Part shown: positions 32,436-40,063 of the stretch, piece by piece
Position numbering within the stretch: the first letter of the stretch is position 1
How the letters are laid out: each line of letters opens with the position of its first letter
Assembly: GCF_000698595.1 (NCBI RefSeq)
Contig: NZ_JFHC01000071.1
Span: 1 to 40,063 of the forward strand
Direction of reading: 5' to 3'
DNA length: 40,063 bases
Origin: Caballeronia glathei
GTDB taxonomy: Bacteria > Pseudomonadota > Gammaproteobacteria > Burkholderiales > Burkholderiaceae
Translations under genes and position numbers: made by a program
The notes under the pieces: model-generated
What the model saw: the letters and a program-made list of their open reading frames with translations, nothing else
Databases searched by the model: none
What the model was told of the DNA's origin: nothing

Positions 32436-35240
32436 TCAATCTCCTCGGTTTTCAACGTCGGCAAGAATAGAGCCCAGCGAAGACCGGGACGTAATCCCGG
32501 TCTTCGCAAAGATCTGGTGCAGGTGGTATCCAACAGTTCGGTGAGACAGGTACAGCCTGATACCAATTTCCTTGTTCGAAAGCCCTTCAGCAGCGAGCTG
32601 CGCGACGTGAAGCTCCTGCGGGGTCAGCGTCTCCCATACACGCTCCGTTCGCCGGCGGCTGGATTCGCCCGAAGCACGCAGTTCCTCGCGCGCGCGGTCG
32701 CTCCAGGGCGAAGCGCCGAGCGCATCGAAGATATCGCGAGCCTCGCGCAACGGAGCTCTTGCGTTGGCGGGCCTGCGCTGGCGACGCAGCCATCCGCCGT
32801 AAGCCAGGAGAAGGCGTCCTCGCAAAAACGGCCAGTTCTTCGCGGCCGGCCCCAGGCCTTGCAGGAATAGGCGCTCGGCGTCCGCCGGCTCGGCGAGCAG
32901 CGCCTTGCCATAATGCAGCATCGTCTCGACCCACGGCACTGGCATCGGAGCCGAGACATGCTCCATCTCCTCGATCACGCCACGGGCCGCCTCCGCATTG
33001 CCGGAAAAAACGCAGGCTTCCACGAAATCCGCGAGCCCGAAGAACTGAAGATCGGAATTGAAGGCCGGGTCGGCAGGGGAGAAAAGGCGCCGCAGCTGTT
33101 CGTACGCTTCCCAATGCCGGCCCGCTCCGATCGCCGATATACCTCGCGCGATCTGCAACAACGCCAGCAAAAAGCTGGCGCCGATGGATAGAATCAGGCG
33201 CTCCGCCTCCGCCGCATGCGCCTCGGATTGCTCCAGATTACCTTGCATGCCTGCAAGCCTGGCTTTCACGATCGTAGCCGCGGCGATCCACGCGATCCCA
33301 CCTGTCTCTTCGGCCAGGCGGACGGCTTCCTCGACCTCGCGCATCGCCCTCGTCCAGTGGCCGACCTCCATCTCGGCCCACCCTTGCGCAAAAAGTACGC
33401 GCGCGAGGTCGCCGAGCCGCCCCTGTTCCCGCAGCGCGGCGCTGGACTCGGAGAGAAAGCTCACGCCGAGGTCGAAGGCGCCAATGACATTCGCCGTGCT
33501 GCCGAGGATGCGCGCATCGGCAGGATCGCCATCTCTTGTTTCAGAAAGCCGCTGGAGCTTGACGTGCAAGTCGCCTCCCAAACGAAGCGGTTCGACGTAG
33601 GCGTAGATTGCGATCAAGCGGGGGTCCGTGTCCGGCAACTCAAGTCCGTTTGCCGCAGCGAGAACTCGCGCGCGGAGTTCGCCGCTTGCGCTGCTCCACC
33701 AGCAGCGTTGCGCGGCGCGCAACAGGAGATTTCCCGCCAGATCCTTCGCGCCGGCGGCGTGGGCCTGGGCGGCGAAGCCAGCCAGAGCCAGGATTTTTCC
33801 GGGATCATTGATCGAAGGAGGCTGGCTTATCTCTCGACACCAGCCGACCCGTACCTGCGCGAGCTGATCCGATTCGTCCACATCGGCCTGCCGCAGCAGA
33901 CGCTCCAGCAGTTCCGGCTGACCCAGATCGGCGGCAAGTTCAGCAGCCCGCAAAAGGCGGTCACTCCTGGCTCTCGCCGTGCTGCTCAGTCGCGCCGCAT
34001 TCTCAAGAACCTCGATCGCCATCGCCACTGCGCCCCTGCGCAGCGCCCTCGCCGCCATGCGCTCGTAGTCGTCCGCGAGTTCGTCGTCGCATCCGATGGT
34101 TGCTGCCGCACGATGCCATAGCCGACGATCAAGTTGATCCTGAATGGCCGCCGCGAGCGCCGCATGAATTCTTTGGCGCGTCGCCAGATCAGCCGCCTGA
34201 TGCATCGCGGAGCGAACGAGCGGGTGCCGGAACCGCACCTCCGTTCCATCGATCTCGATCAGCTTGGCGGCGATCGCCGGCGCCAGGGCGTCGATTCCCG
34301 CGCGCTCGCCGAGTACTGCTTCGCCGGCGGAGAGGATTTCGTGGAGCGAGGTCCCGTCGTTTTCCGCCGCCACGAACAGCAGCGTTCGCGCCGCATCCGG
34401 AAGATCGGACAAACGACTGGAGAAGGCTCGCTCCAGGCGTTCCGTCAGGGGAAGCCACGGCGTATCTTGAGCCTCCGCGGCCCGCTTGCCGCGAGGCAGT
34501 TCCAAAAGCGCCAAAGGATTGCCCGATGCCTCTTTGAGAAAGCGGCTGCGCAGGTCGGCCGAGAGATCCTGGGCGTGGGTATCCAGCAGGCGCTCGGCAT
34601 CGGCCTCGTCGAGTCCTGAAAGGCGCAACCTTAGGGTGGAAGCGTCGCCGAGCGAACGGTTGAAGTCATCGCGCATGGCCACAAGGAGAACGACGGGGTC
34701 AGAACTCAATCTGCGCGAGACGAAAGCCAGTACTTCAAACGTTGCCTGATCCAGCCACTGGGCATCGTCAGCAACGAGCAGGATAGGCTTACGGGTTGCG
34801 CTTTCGGTCAGGAGAGTCAGCGTCGCGAGTGCCACCAGAAAGATATCCGGCGCCCCTGTGTCGTCGCACTTGCCGAGGGCCGCCAGCAAGGCGGATCGCT
34901 GGCGAGGGACCAGGGTCGCCGCGCGCTTCATAAGCGGACGCAGTGCCTGCTCGAGTGCCGCGAACGGCAAATGGACTTCGGCAAGGACGCCGGTCATCGT
35001 CAATACGGTGACCCCGTGTTCACGCGCTCGATAACTGGCCACCTCGAGAAGCGCAGATTTCCCGATCCCGGGCTCACCGCTGATAACCAGTGTCGATCCA
35101 CCCTGATCGATCCGCTCGATCAGATGCTCGATCAGAGCAATATCCCGCTCTCGGCCCTGCAAAACGAGGGGCACAGATTGGTTGGCAGCCGTGCGCCGCT
35201 TCGGCTGCGGCAAGTATGCCTTTTTCGACCGTTTGGTCAT
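32436..35240 (-). CDS. LAL-type LuxR family regulator (MalT-like ATPase)
   Basis: This 934-residue regulator has an N-terminal STAND/AAA ATPase with Walker A GEPGIGKS (55-62) and Walker B ILLVADDAQWLD (153-164). A long central helical-repeat region (about 300-860), likely TPR-like, probably senses ligand or protein. The C-terminal LuxR helix-turn-helix starts LTPQELHVAQLAAEGLSNKE, followed by LSHRTVGYHLHQIF. It resembles LAL activators that switch on when an inducer and ATP drive oligomerisation. Its stop is 98 bases before the exported esterase and its start 84 bases after the TetR gene, all minus strand. A striking inverted repeat lies inside its last coding stretch. Inducer unknown. Confidence 0.93.
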   Translation of the reverse strand: MTKRSKKAYLPQPKRRTAANQSVPLVLQGRERDIALIEHLIERIDQGGSTLVISGEPGIGKSALLEVASYRAREHGVTVLTMTGVLAEVHLPFAALEQALRPLMKRAATLVPRQRSALLAALGKCDDTGAPDIFLVALATLTLLTESATRKPILLVADDAQWLDQATFEVLAFVSRRLSSDPVVLLVAMRDDFNRSLGDASTLRLRLSGLDEADAERLLDTHAQDLSADLRSRFLKEASGNPLALLELPRGKRAAEAQDTPWLPLTERLERAFSSRLSDLPDAARTLLFVAAENDGTSLHEILSAGEAVLGERAGIDALAPAIAAKLIEIDGTEVRFRHPLVRSAMHQAADLATRQRIHAALAAAIQDQLDRRLWHRAAATIGCDDELADDYERMAARALRRGAVAMAIEVLENAARLSSTARARSDRLLRAAELAADLGQPELLERLLRQADVDESDQLAQVRVGWCREISQPPSINDPGKILALAGFAAQAHAAGAKDLAGNLLLRAAQRCWWSSASGELRARVLAAANGLELPDTDPRLIAIYAYVEPLRLGGDLHVKLQRLSETRDGDPADARILGSTANVIGAFDLGVSFLSESSAALREQGRLGDLARVLFAQGWAEMEVGHWTRAMREVEEAVRLAEETGGIAWIAAATIVKARLAGMQGNLEQSEAHAAEAERLILSIGASFLLALLQIARGISAIGAGRHWEAYEQLRRLFSPADPAFNSDLQFFGLADFVEACVFSGNAEAARGVIEEMEHVSAPMPVPWVETMLHYGKALLAEPADAERLFLQGLGPAAKNWPFLRGRLLLAYGGWLRRQRRPANARAPLREARDIFDALGASPWSDRAREELRASGESSRRRTERVWETLTPQELHVAQLAAEGLSNKEIGIRLYLSHRTVGYHLHQIFAKTGITSRSSLGSILADVENRGD
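32477..32507. repeat. Perfect 13-base inverted repeat within the end of the LuxR-type gene
   Basis: GCGAAGACCGGGA (32477-32489) and TCCCGGTCTTCGC (32495-32507) are perfect inverted copies separated by five bases, inside the codons for the last helix region of the DNA-binding domain (AKTGITSRSS), about 40 bases before the stop. In mRNA it would form a very stable hairpin between the regulator and esterase genes. Homologous proteins commonly have similar residues here, so codon choice, not protein need, makes the symmetry exact. Confidence 0.7.
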
Positions 35241-35324
35241 CCCACAACCGCCTCAGAGGCGTCGCCAAGACTATGTCAAGCCTGGGCACATCCTACCATC
35301 TGCCAAGTGGGGTGCCCCGATGTA

Positions 35325-35972
35325 CTAGGCTTGCCTGTCGACTTCGGGCAATGGCATCGTAGCGATTTCTTCCGCTTCTTCGCGGACCATGCCCAGCCCT
35401 TGCAGCGTCATTGCAGCAACGGCGTTCGGAAAGCTGGCCGACGTGCGCTCAACGAGGGTCGCCCGGATTGCTGCGCCCAAGGTGCCGATGCCCAGCGCGA
35501 CAGCCGCTTCAACCGATGCGATCTTGAATCGGCCAAGCTTGCGCCCCCGGCGGATATCCGCGAGTACCCCGCGTCGCATTCCCTCGCTCCAGCCGCCAGA
35601 CGTATCCGGTAAGGTATGCACCAACACCCATCCCCAGTCCGGATTGCGTTTGCTGATACGAATGAAATGCCGTATTGCAATGGCAATGCGCTGGGCCGGG
35701 TCATCGATGCCCTTGAAAAGCTGCAGGATCTCTGCGTCCACCGAATCGGCTACGTGACCGGCCATTGCGAGGAATAGTGACTCCTTCGTCTGGAAGTAGT
35801 TGTAGAACGTGCCGCGTGCAACACCCGCGGCGGCGATGAAATCGTCGAGTGTCGGCGCTTCAAATCCGAACTGTGCAACGACTCTCAACGACGAGTCGAT
35901 GAGTGCTGCCCGCGTTTTCTCCCGCTTTAGTCGTCCGATCTCAGCGCGTCGTTCCAGATCTATTGTTGCCAT
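35325..35972 (-). CDS. TetR/AcrR family transcriptional regulator
   Basis: This 215-residue regulator has the helix-turn-helix TRAALIDSSLRVVAQFGFEA then TLDDFIAAAGVARGTFYNYF, a strong TetR match. The C-terminal half forms the usual helical ligand domain, with an aromatic-rich stretch (NPDWGWVLVHTLPDTSGGW). I chose the ATG at 35972 (MATIDLERRAEIG); the open frame extends 18 codons further without support. It faces an FAD-monooxygenase relic across a 434-base region, so its original target operon may have been lost. It lies 84 bases upstream of the LuxR-type regulator gene on the same strand. Confidence 0.9.
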   Translation of the reverse strand: MATIDLERRAEIGRLKREKTRAALIDSSLRVVAQFGFEAPTLDDFIAAAGVARGTFYNYFQTKESLFLAMAGHVADSVDAEILQLFKGIDDPAQRIAIAIRHFIRISKRNPDWGWVLVHTLPDTSGGWSEGMRRGVLADIRRGRKLGRFKIASVEAAVALGIGTLGAAIRATLVERTSASFPNAVAAMTLQGLGMVREEAEEIATMPLPEVDRQA

Positions 35973-36406
35973 GTTGTCTTCACTCGTACCTATCCTAAAA
36001 GCTAGCCCGTTCGGCACATGATGCAACCGGAGTTCAGCGTCATTTTACTCAAAGCCATCGTGCGAATGGCTGTCATGGCCTCCAGCATGTTCCGTGGTTC
36101 ATGACATGTGGAGGCATGGCGTATGTCATGGGACTCGCCGAAGATTTTCCATTCGAGCAGCTTCCTCTCTTCAAACTGGCGGAAGCTAAAAAGGGCTTTG
36201 TCCTGCTACCCCGGCTTTGGCGAAGCACATCATGTCAGACAGTTTCTCATGTCGGAATGACAGTCAATCTCAATTTGACAATCTAATTCACATCGAGTTT
36301 AATTGGTTCACGGTTGATTGCGGGCGCAGCACCCATGCTGGGTACCGCTGTCGATCATGCGGAATTTTCCTCAACGCTCAACCAGTATGTCATCAGATGA
36401 ATTCGA
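35973..36406. promoter_or_regulatory. Divergent region with repeated TGTCA/TGACA motifs
   Basis: This 434-base region, less GC-rich than its surroundings, lies between the TetR gene and the monooxygenase relic. It contains TGTCAGACA around 36234 and TGTCGGAATGACA a few bases further on, each an imperfect or short inverted repeat, and further TGTCA/TGACA words near 36070-36130. These are plausible TetR binding sites, judged only by symmetry and position. Confidence 0.35.
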
Positions 36407-36544
36407 ATGAAGAATCTCAAGAATTCGGATGTTGACGTGCCGGTCCTCGCGCTCGGCGCCGGGTTAGCGGTACTCACAGCGACGCTGCTACTCGAGGGGC
36501 TCGGGGTGAGGGCGCTCACAGTGACCCGCAGCGGCTGGTGTTGA
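36407..36544 (+). pseudogene. FAD-dependent monooxygenase N-terminal relic
   Basis: A 45-codon frame begins MKNLKNSDVDVPVLALGAGL and continues AVLTATLLLEGLGVRALTV then TRSGW, ending at TGA. This is the N-terminal FAD-binding strand-helix-strand of phenol/aromatic hydroxylases of the TfdB/PheA type (family form VPVLIVGAGPAGLTASLLLxxLGVRxLLV). The dinucleotide-binding glycine motif is degraded (GAGLAVL for GAGPAGL) and nothing of the remaining several hundred residues follows. It lies divergent from the TetR gene, the normal place for a regulator's target. Confidence 0.65.
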
Positions 36545-36778
36545 CGTTCGTTGATTGCTACATGTTCACGGCATTTGCTAGCGTAGGAAGGGCCGCAGCC
36601 CGCGCCGGACAAGGCTGGAGGCCAGATTGCCCGTTCTGTCACCCGCTGCGATTCAGCAACGGGTGAGCGGCATCAACTGGATCATCCCGACCAGGATTTG
36701 AATCAACAAGACACTTGGGTTCCCCTGACGGCCGCGCCGACAGGGAGCGTACTGACTCCATCCACTGAGGTGCTCCGC

Positions 36779-38272
36779 ATGTCGCTTCGACTTACACGTC
36801 GCTCGTTTCATCGTCTGACCGTCTGCGGCGCGGCGCTCATCGGCAGTCATGCGCTGTGGCCTCTGGCCAGGGCCGACGAGCCGGCAGATGTGCCTTGGGT
36901 TTCAAACGATCCGCACCTCAGCGGCAACTTCCTTCCGGTGCAGCGCGAGGTCGACGCTCGCGACCTGCGGGTGATTTCGGGGCGGATTCCCGCCGACTTG
37001 CGCGGTGTCTACATGCGCAACGGACCTAACCCGGAGTTCAAGCCAATCGGCTACGCCTATCCGCTCGACGGCGACGGCATGATCCATGCCGTCTACATCG
37101 AGAGCGGGAAGGCCCACTACCGCAACCGCTTCGTGACGACGGAAAGCCTGACGGTGGAACGCCGCGCCGGCCGGGCGGTCTTCGGCAGCTTCACGCATCC
37201 GGTGCCCGTCGATGCCGGCGTGTTCCTTCCGGGTGAAGTTCCGTCGCAGCTCAAGAACGGCGCCTTCGTCAACATCATCCGGCACGGCGGCCGATTGATC
37301 GCGCTCAACGAGGCCACGACCAGCTACGAGATGAGCGTGCAACTGGACACCCTCGGCGAGTGGACCGCAGGCGGCTCCGAACCGCTGCGCCTGGGCGCTC
37401 ACAATCGGCACCACCCGCGCACGGGCGATCTCTATGCGCTCGAATACAGCTGGCGCACGCCGACGGTGAAGTTTCATCGCATCAACGCTTCCGGGGTGCT
37501 GGTGAACACGAGATCCGTGGAACTGCCGATGCCGACGATGATCCACGACTTCATCCTGACAGAGCACTACGTGGTTCTCATCGCCGGGCCCGCGGTGTTC
37601 GACGCCCAGGCGGCGAAAGCGGGCCAGTCGATGTTGCAATGGCGTCCTGATCTAGGCATGCGGATCGCATTGTTGCCGCTGGACGGCGGCGACCCCATCT
37701 GGATCGAAGGTGAGCCGTTTTTTGTCTTCCACTTCGCCAACGGCTTCGAGCGCGGCCGGCAGATCGTCGTGGACTATGTGCAGCACGACAAATTTGCATT
37801 GGTGAACGGCCCTATCCCTACATTCAAGCGCATGACCATCGATCCGGCGCGCCGCAACTTCAAGGTAGCCGGTTTCTCGAACGAGATCACCGAATTCCCG
37901 CGCTTTAATCACCTGCGCGAGGCGCTGCCCACTCGCTTCGTCTACATGCCCACCTTGACTTCCTCGCTCAAGGAGGTCAACCCGCCCCCGGCGGTGTTCA
38001 ACACGGTGCTCAAGCTTGACACGGAGACCGGCCGATACACGCGCCATGACCTGGGCAACCAGATCGTTGGTGAGGCCGCCTTCGTGCCAAAGCCGGGCGG
38101 TCGTACGGAGGACGATGGTTACCTGGCGGCCTTCACTTACGATCCGGTGCGCCAAGGCAGCAACCTGGTGCTGCTGGATGCGCGCTGCATCGAGGAGCCG
38201 CCCGTCGCCGTGATCGAGATGCCCCAGCGCGTGCCGCAGGGACTGCACGGCAACTGGATTTCCCGCACCTGA
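36779..38272 (+). CDS. Carotenoid oxygenase family protein (RPE65/CCD-like) with Tat signal
   Basis: This 497-residue iron enzyme belongs to the carotenoid cleavage/stilbene oxygenase family. It starts with a twin-arginine signal (LTRRSFHRLTVCGAALIGS) and cleavage near ARA, so it is exported folded. Family markers are GVYMRNGPNP (76-85) and DGDGMIHAVY. The likely four Fe-binding His are His208 (LGAHNRHHP; His211 or His212 are alternatives), His256 (MIHDF), His318 (VFHFANGF) and His490 (HGNW) near the C-terminus. Length is normal. The ATG at 36779 has GAGGTG upstream; an earlier in-frame ATG at 36698 adds residues ahead of the Tat motif and is less likely. No carotenoid biosynthesis genes are nearby; lignostilbene or other phenylpropenoid cleavage is an alternative role. 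Confidence 0.9.
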   Translation: MSLRLTRRSFHRLTVCGAALIGSHALWPLARADEPADVPWVSNDPHLSGNFLPVQREVDARDLRVISGRIPADLRGVYMRNGPNPEFKPIGYAYPLDGDGMIHAVYIESGKAHYRNRFVTTESLTVERRAGRAVFGSFTHPVPVDAGVFLPGEVPSQLKNGAFVNIIRHGGRLIALNEATTSYEMSVQLDTLGEWTAGGSEPLRLGAHNRHHPRTGDLYALEYSWRTPTVKFHRINASGVLVNTRSVELPMPTMIHDFILTEHYVVLIAGPAVFDAQAAKAGQSMLQWRPDLGMRIALLPLDGGDPIWIEGEPFFVFHFANGFERGRQIVVDYVQHDKFALVNGPIPTFKRMTIDPARRNFKVAGFSNEITEFPRFNHLREALPTRFVYMPTLTSSLKEVNPPPAVFNTVLKLDTETGRYTRHDLGNQIVGEAAFVPKPGGRTEDDGYLAAFTYDPVRQGSNLVLLDARCIEEPPVAVIEMPQRVPQGLHGNWISRT

Positions 38273-38928
38273 TGAGCAGCCCCCGGCGTCCATCGCTCGA
38301 TCGTCGTGGCGAAATCAGGGCAAGCATTCGCCAATGCGCTCGGGCTGGATCTGTCGCGATAAGGATCGGAAACGGCGAAATCCCGTACATGATAGGGAAT
38401 GCTTGCATAACCGGCGAATGGTCGAATCCTTGAGAGGATCGTTGATCCGGTCTGCTCAAACTGGTACCAAGACCAGACGGTCCGTGTGGCTCGATCTACG
38501 CTATGCGCAACATCGCGACCCGCCGCGGTACTGGGACGATTGCGAAGTGAATGACCAAAACCGAGCTACGGTCGGGGCGCTGTGCTCGCAGCAGATTACC
38601 GCATGCGGGTTGACTGGGAAGAAAGCGTGGCCCGTCGCTGGATCGGGTTTCGGAGTTCGGCCATCTGCGGCCGTTCGCCATCGCCCTCACACGGTTATTC
38701 AGGCGGCCTCTCTGCTCAAACAACGGACCTTCCAGGTAGCCCTTATGTCCGTCCTGCTCGCTGTCGAACGGATTTGGCAGGTCGTTTATGGCTGAAGTCC
38801 CCAAAATACTGGCGCCCGTGGTTTTTCTTGTCCAAAGTGGTCAGGCGTTTCTGGATGGGGAGGCTGCCTGAGATCACCCAAGGTTGATTGGAGGGGCACC
38901 ACGTCCATGCTTCTCGGCGCGCGAATGC
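38273..38928. other. 656-base gap between convergent genes
   Basis: No supported gene is visible. Frames on both strands are open for about 100-150 codons but lack ribosome-binding sites and recognisable motifs. The carotenoid oxygenase and CBS-protein genes converge on it. I saw no hairpin with a T-run and no insertion-sequence ends. Confidence 0.4.
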
Positions 38929-39396
38929 TTAATAGGCGCCGCCGGTATCGATGGTCAGGTAGCGCATGTCATGCTCGAGAATGCTGATGAAATGTTCGTC
39001 CTCCTGGATCAGTTCCTCGAGGACGTCACTGTTGGACAGCACGCCGATAATCTGCCCGGAATCGACGACCGGCAGATGCCGGATCCGCCTGGTATGCATC
39101 AACGCCAAGCACTGGTCACAGGTGTGCTCGGGCGTGACGTAAAACACCTGGTTAGTCATGATCTCGTCTACCTTCGTCTCGGCGGCGCTGCGGCCGGCCA
39201 GTTCGACCTTGCGAGCGTAGTCGCGCTGGGACAGGATGCCGACAAGATTGCTGCCGTGCAACACCAACACGGTTGTGACATCCTTGTCGGCCATCAGACG
39301 CAGCGCAGTTAGCACGGCGTCAGCGGGGCCGACTGAGATCAGTTCCCGAGGGTTCTCAGACAGAATTTGCCGAGCCGTCTTTCTCTCCTTTTTCAT
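38929..39396 (-). CDS. Two-CBS-domain protein
   Basis: This 155-residue protein consists almost entirely of two CBS domains: ISVGPADAVLTALRLMADKD through LVGILSQRDYARKV (about 20-70), and VDEIMTNQVFYVTPEHTCDQ through IIGVLSNSDVLEELI (about 82-140). Stand-alone CBS pairs bind AMP, ATP or NADH and regulate partners. The ATG at 39396 follows GGAGACGACC; an upstream in-frame ATG adds 19 residues of poor character. It is probably monocistronic. The bacterial family is often annotated as inosine-5'-monophosphate-dehydrogenase-related, but no dehydrogenase barrel is present. Confidence 0.9.
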   Translation of the reverse strand: MKKERKTARQILSENPRELISVGPADAVLTALRLMADKDVTTVLVLHGSNLVGILSQRDYARKVELAGRSAAETKVDEIMTNQVFYVTPEHTCDQCLALMHTRRIRHLPVVDSGQIIGVLSNSDVLEELIQEDEHFISILEHDMRYLTIDTGGAY

Positions 39397-39547
39397 GGTC
39401 GTCTCCAGTAGAGGACCGGCATTTGCGCACGCCAGTGCCATCGATCTGCTCACGAAGAAAGGGTAGCGTCCGCAAAACCTGCGTAGTCACCGAGCAAATC
39501 TATCGTCGGCATGTTGCGGTGACAAATGTTTAGCGAGCTTGGACCTA

Positions 39548-39566
39548 CCCTCTCTAGGATAGAGGG
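39548..39566. repeat. Inverted repeat CCCTCT...AGAGGG
   Basis: CCCTCT (39548-39553) and AGAGGG (39561-39566) are inverted arms around seven bases. A TTGGAC lies directly upstream (39539-39544). The layout is reminiscent of MerR-family operators placed between -35 and -10 elements, but no good -10 occurs at the required distance. Confidence 0.35.
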
Positions 39567-39716
39567 CTTGTTACAGACTTGCCAGAAAGCAGATACCGTC
39601 TTTGGTGGCGGGACGAAATTTCGGCCATTCGATTAATGCACTCTGCCAAGGCAGACACTGCTGACCGACGCGGCCGACCGGCGGCCGTTCAATGTCGGAC
39701 CGGGTTCGGCGATGTA

Positions 39717-39743
39717 GGGCCGTTGGCCCGCGCGTTCGCGCGG
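39717..39743. repeat. Paired GC-rich hairpins
   Basis: GGGCC-GTT-GGCCC (39717-39729) directly overlaps CCGCGCG-TT-CGCGCGG (39728-39743). Similar words (GATGTAGGGC before, AACGTAGGGC after) flank the pair. This looks like a structured extragenic repeat, though I cannot name its class. Confidence 0.4.
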
Positions 39744-40063
39744 ACTTCGAACGTAGGGCTTCGTCCAGGTATCGGACCTTCGGATGCAGACTAGGTCCGT
39801 CAGCTCATTCGTCAACGCCAGCGGTCGGGCCGTGTCGTGCGTCCCTTGTCTTCGAGCGATGTTCCGGACGTGTCAGGACATGGCAGAACTGGCACGCATG
39901 GCCCGAGCGGTCATTGTTGTCGATTTCGATCTACTGGCCCTGCAGCCTACCTGCTATGGTTAATTAGGCGGATCACCGGCGCTGGGCTTGTTTCCGTGAT
40001 GCCCGAGCCCCTGAACGCTTGAATGCGTCGATGTGCCATCCCGAGTCCGCACGATAGCTGTCA

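Larger units (their letters stand above)
39397..40063. other. Right-end region without recognised genes
   Basis: These 667 bases hold no supported coding region. They include the upstream region of the CBS gene, an A/T-richer patch around 39480-39540, a dyad at 39548-39566 and GC-rich hairpins at 39717-39743. The window may cut through a feature at its right edge. Confidence 0.4.

Noticed and set aside
1..40063. CRISPR arrays, tRNA or rRNA genes, prophage or integrase genes
   Set aside because: I saw no regularly spaced repeats, no cloverleaf-like or rRNA-like sequence and no phage structural or integrase motif.

Overview
The window looks like an accessory region of a high-GC betaproteobacterium, most likely Burkholderiales of the Paraburkholderia/Caballeronia/Burkholderia type. 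This rests on the family mix (a Burkholderia-style porin relic, a DUF3141 relic, a DUF2955 efflux operon, a GntR-led hexonate locus) and on overall codon and GC character; no rRNA, tRNA or housekeeping marker is present to confirm it. Intact catabolic, transport and regulatory genes alternate with decayed gene fragments, two insertion-sequence scars and long gene-poor gaps, as is typical of a secondary replicon or genomic island.

Layout. 1-1400: no intact gene, but adjoining relics of an L-lactate/malate dehydrogenase and a DUF3141 protein. 1530-6350: a tightly packed four-gene envelope efflux operon (AI-2E-type exporter, NodT-type outer-membrane lipoprotein, HlyD-type adaptor, DUF2955 membrane protein), followed by a small K+ channel and a glutathione S-transferase. 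7703-13592: a sugar-acid (hexonate) locus with a GntR/FCD regulator, an SDR, an MFS symporter and a mannonate-dehydratase-type enolase on the minus strand, and a divergent GntP permease. A palindrome next to the regulator is the likely operator. 13608-17576: a broken porin gene, an aldo/keto reductase, an IS6-family scar, an unrecognised 204-residue protein and a 1.3-kb gap.

17577-21540: a complete quaternary-amine (glycine betaine/proline/choline class) ABC importer in the order binding protein, ATPase, permease, then a GlxA/GbdR-type regulator that has lost its AraC DNA-binding domain. 21892-23483: a membrane-anchored catalase-family peroxidase translationally coupled to a cytochrome b561. 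23849-28656: a minus-strand set of L-2-haloacid dehalogenase, mandelate-racemase-like enolase (with a catalytic-lysine substitution), ketopantoate-reductase-like protein and Nu-type glutathione transferase, with a divergent TetR regulator. This set is the best candidate for an undescribed pathway.

28652-31302: an IS30 scar, a CBS-domain protein overlapping a 71-residue membrane protein, and an M28 metallopeptidase. 31303-36544: a 934-residue LAL-type LuxR regulator followed by an exported HSL-type esterase, then a TetR regulator whose divergent partner survives only as the N-terminus of an FAD monooxygenase. 36779-39396: a Tat-exported carotenoid-oxygenase-family protein and a two-CBS protein. 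The right end has no recognisable gene but contains inverted repeats.

Most gene calls rest on motifs read directly from the translated sequence. Substrates and pathway links are inference.
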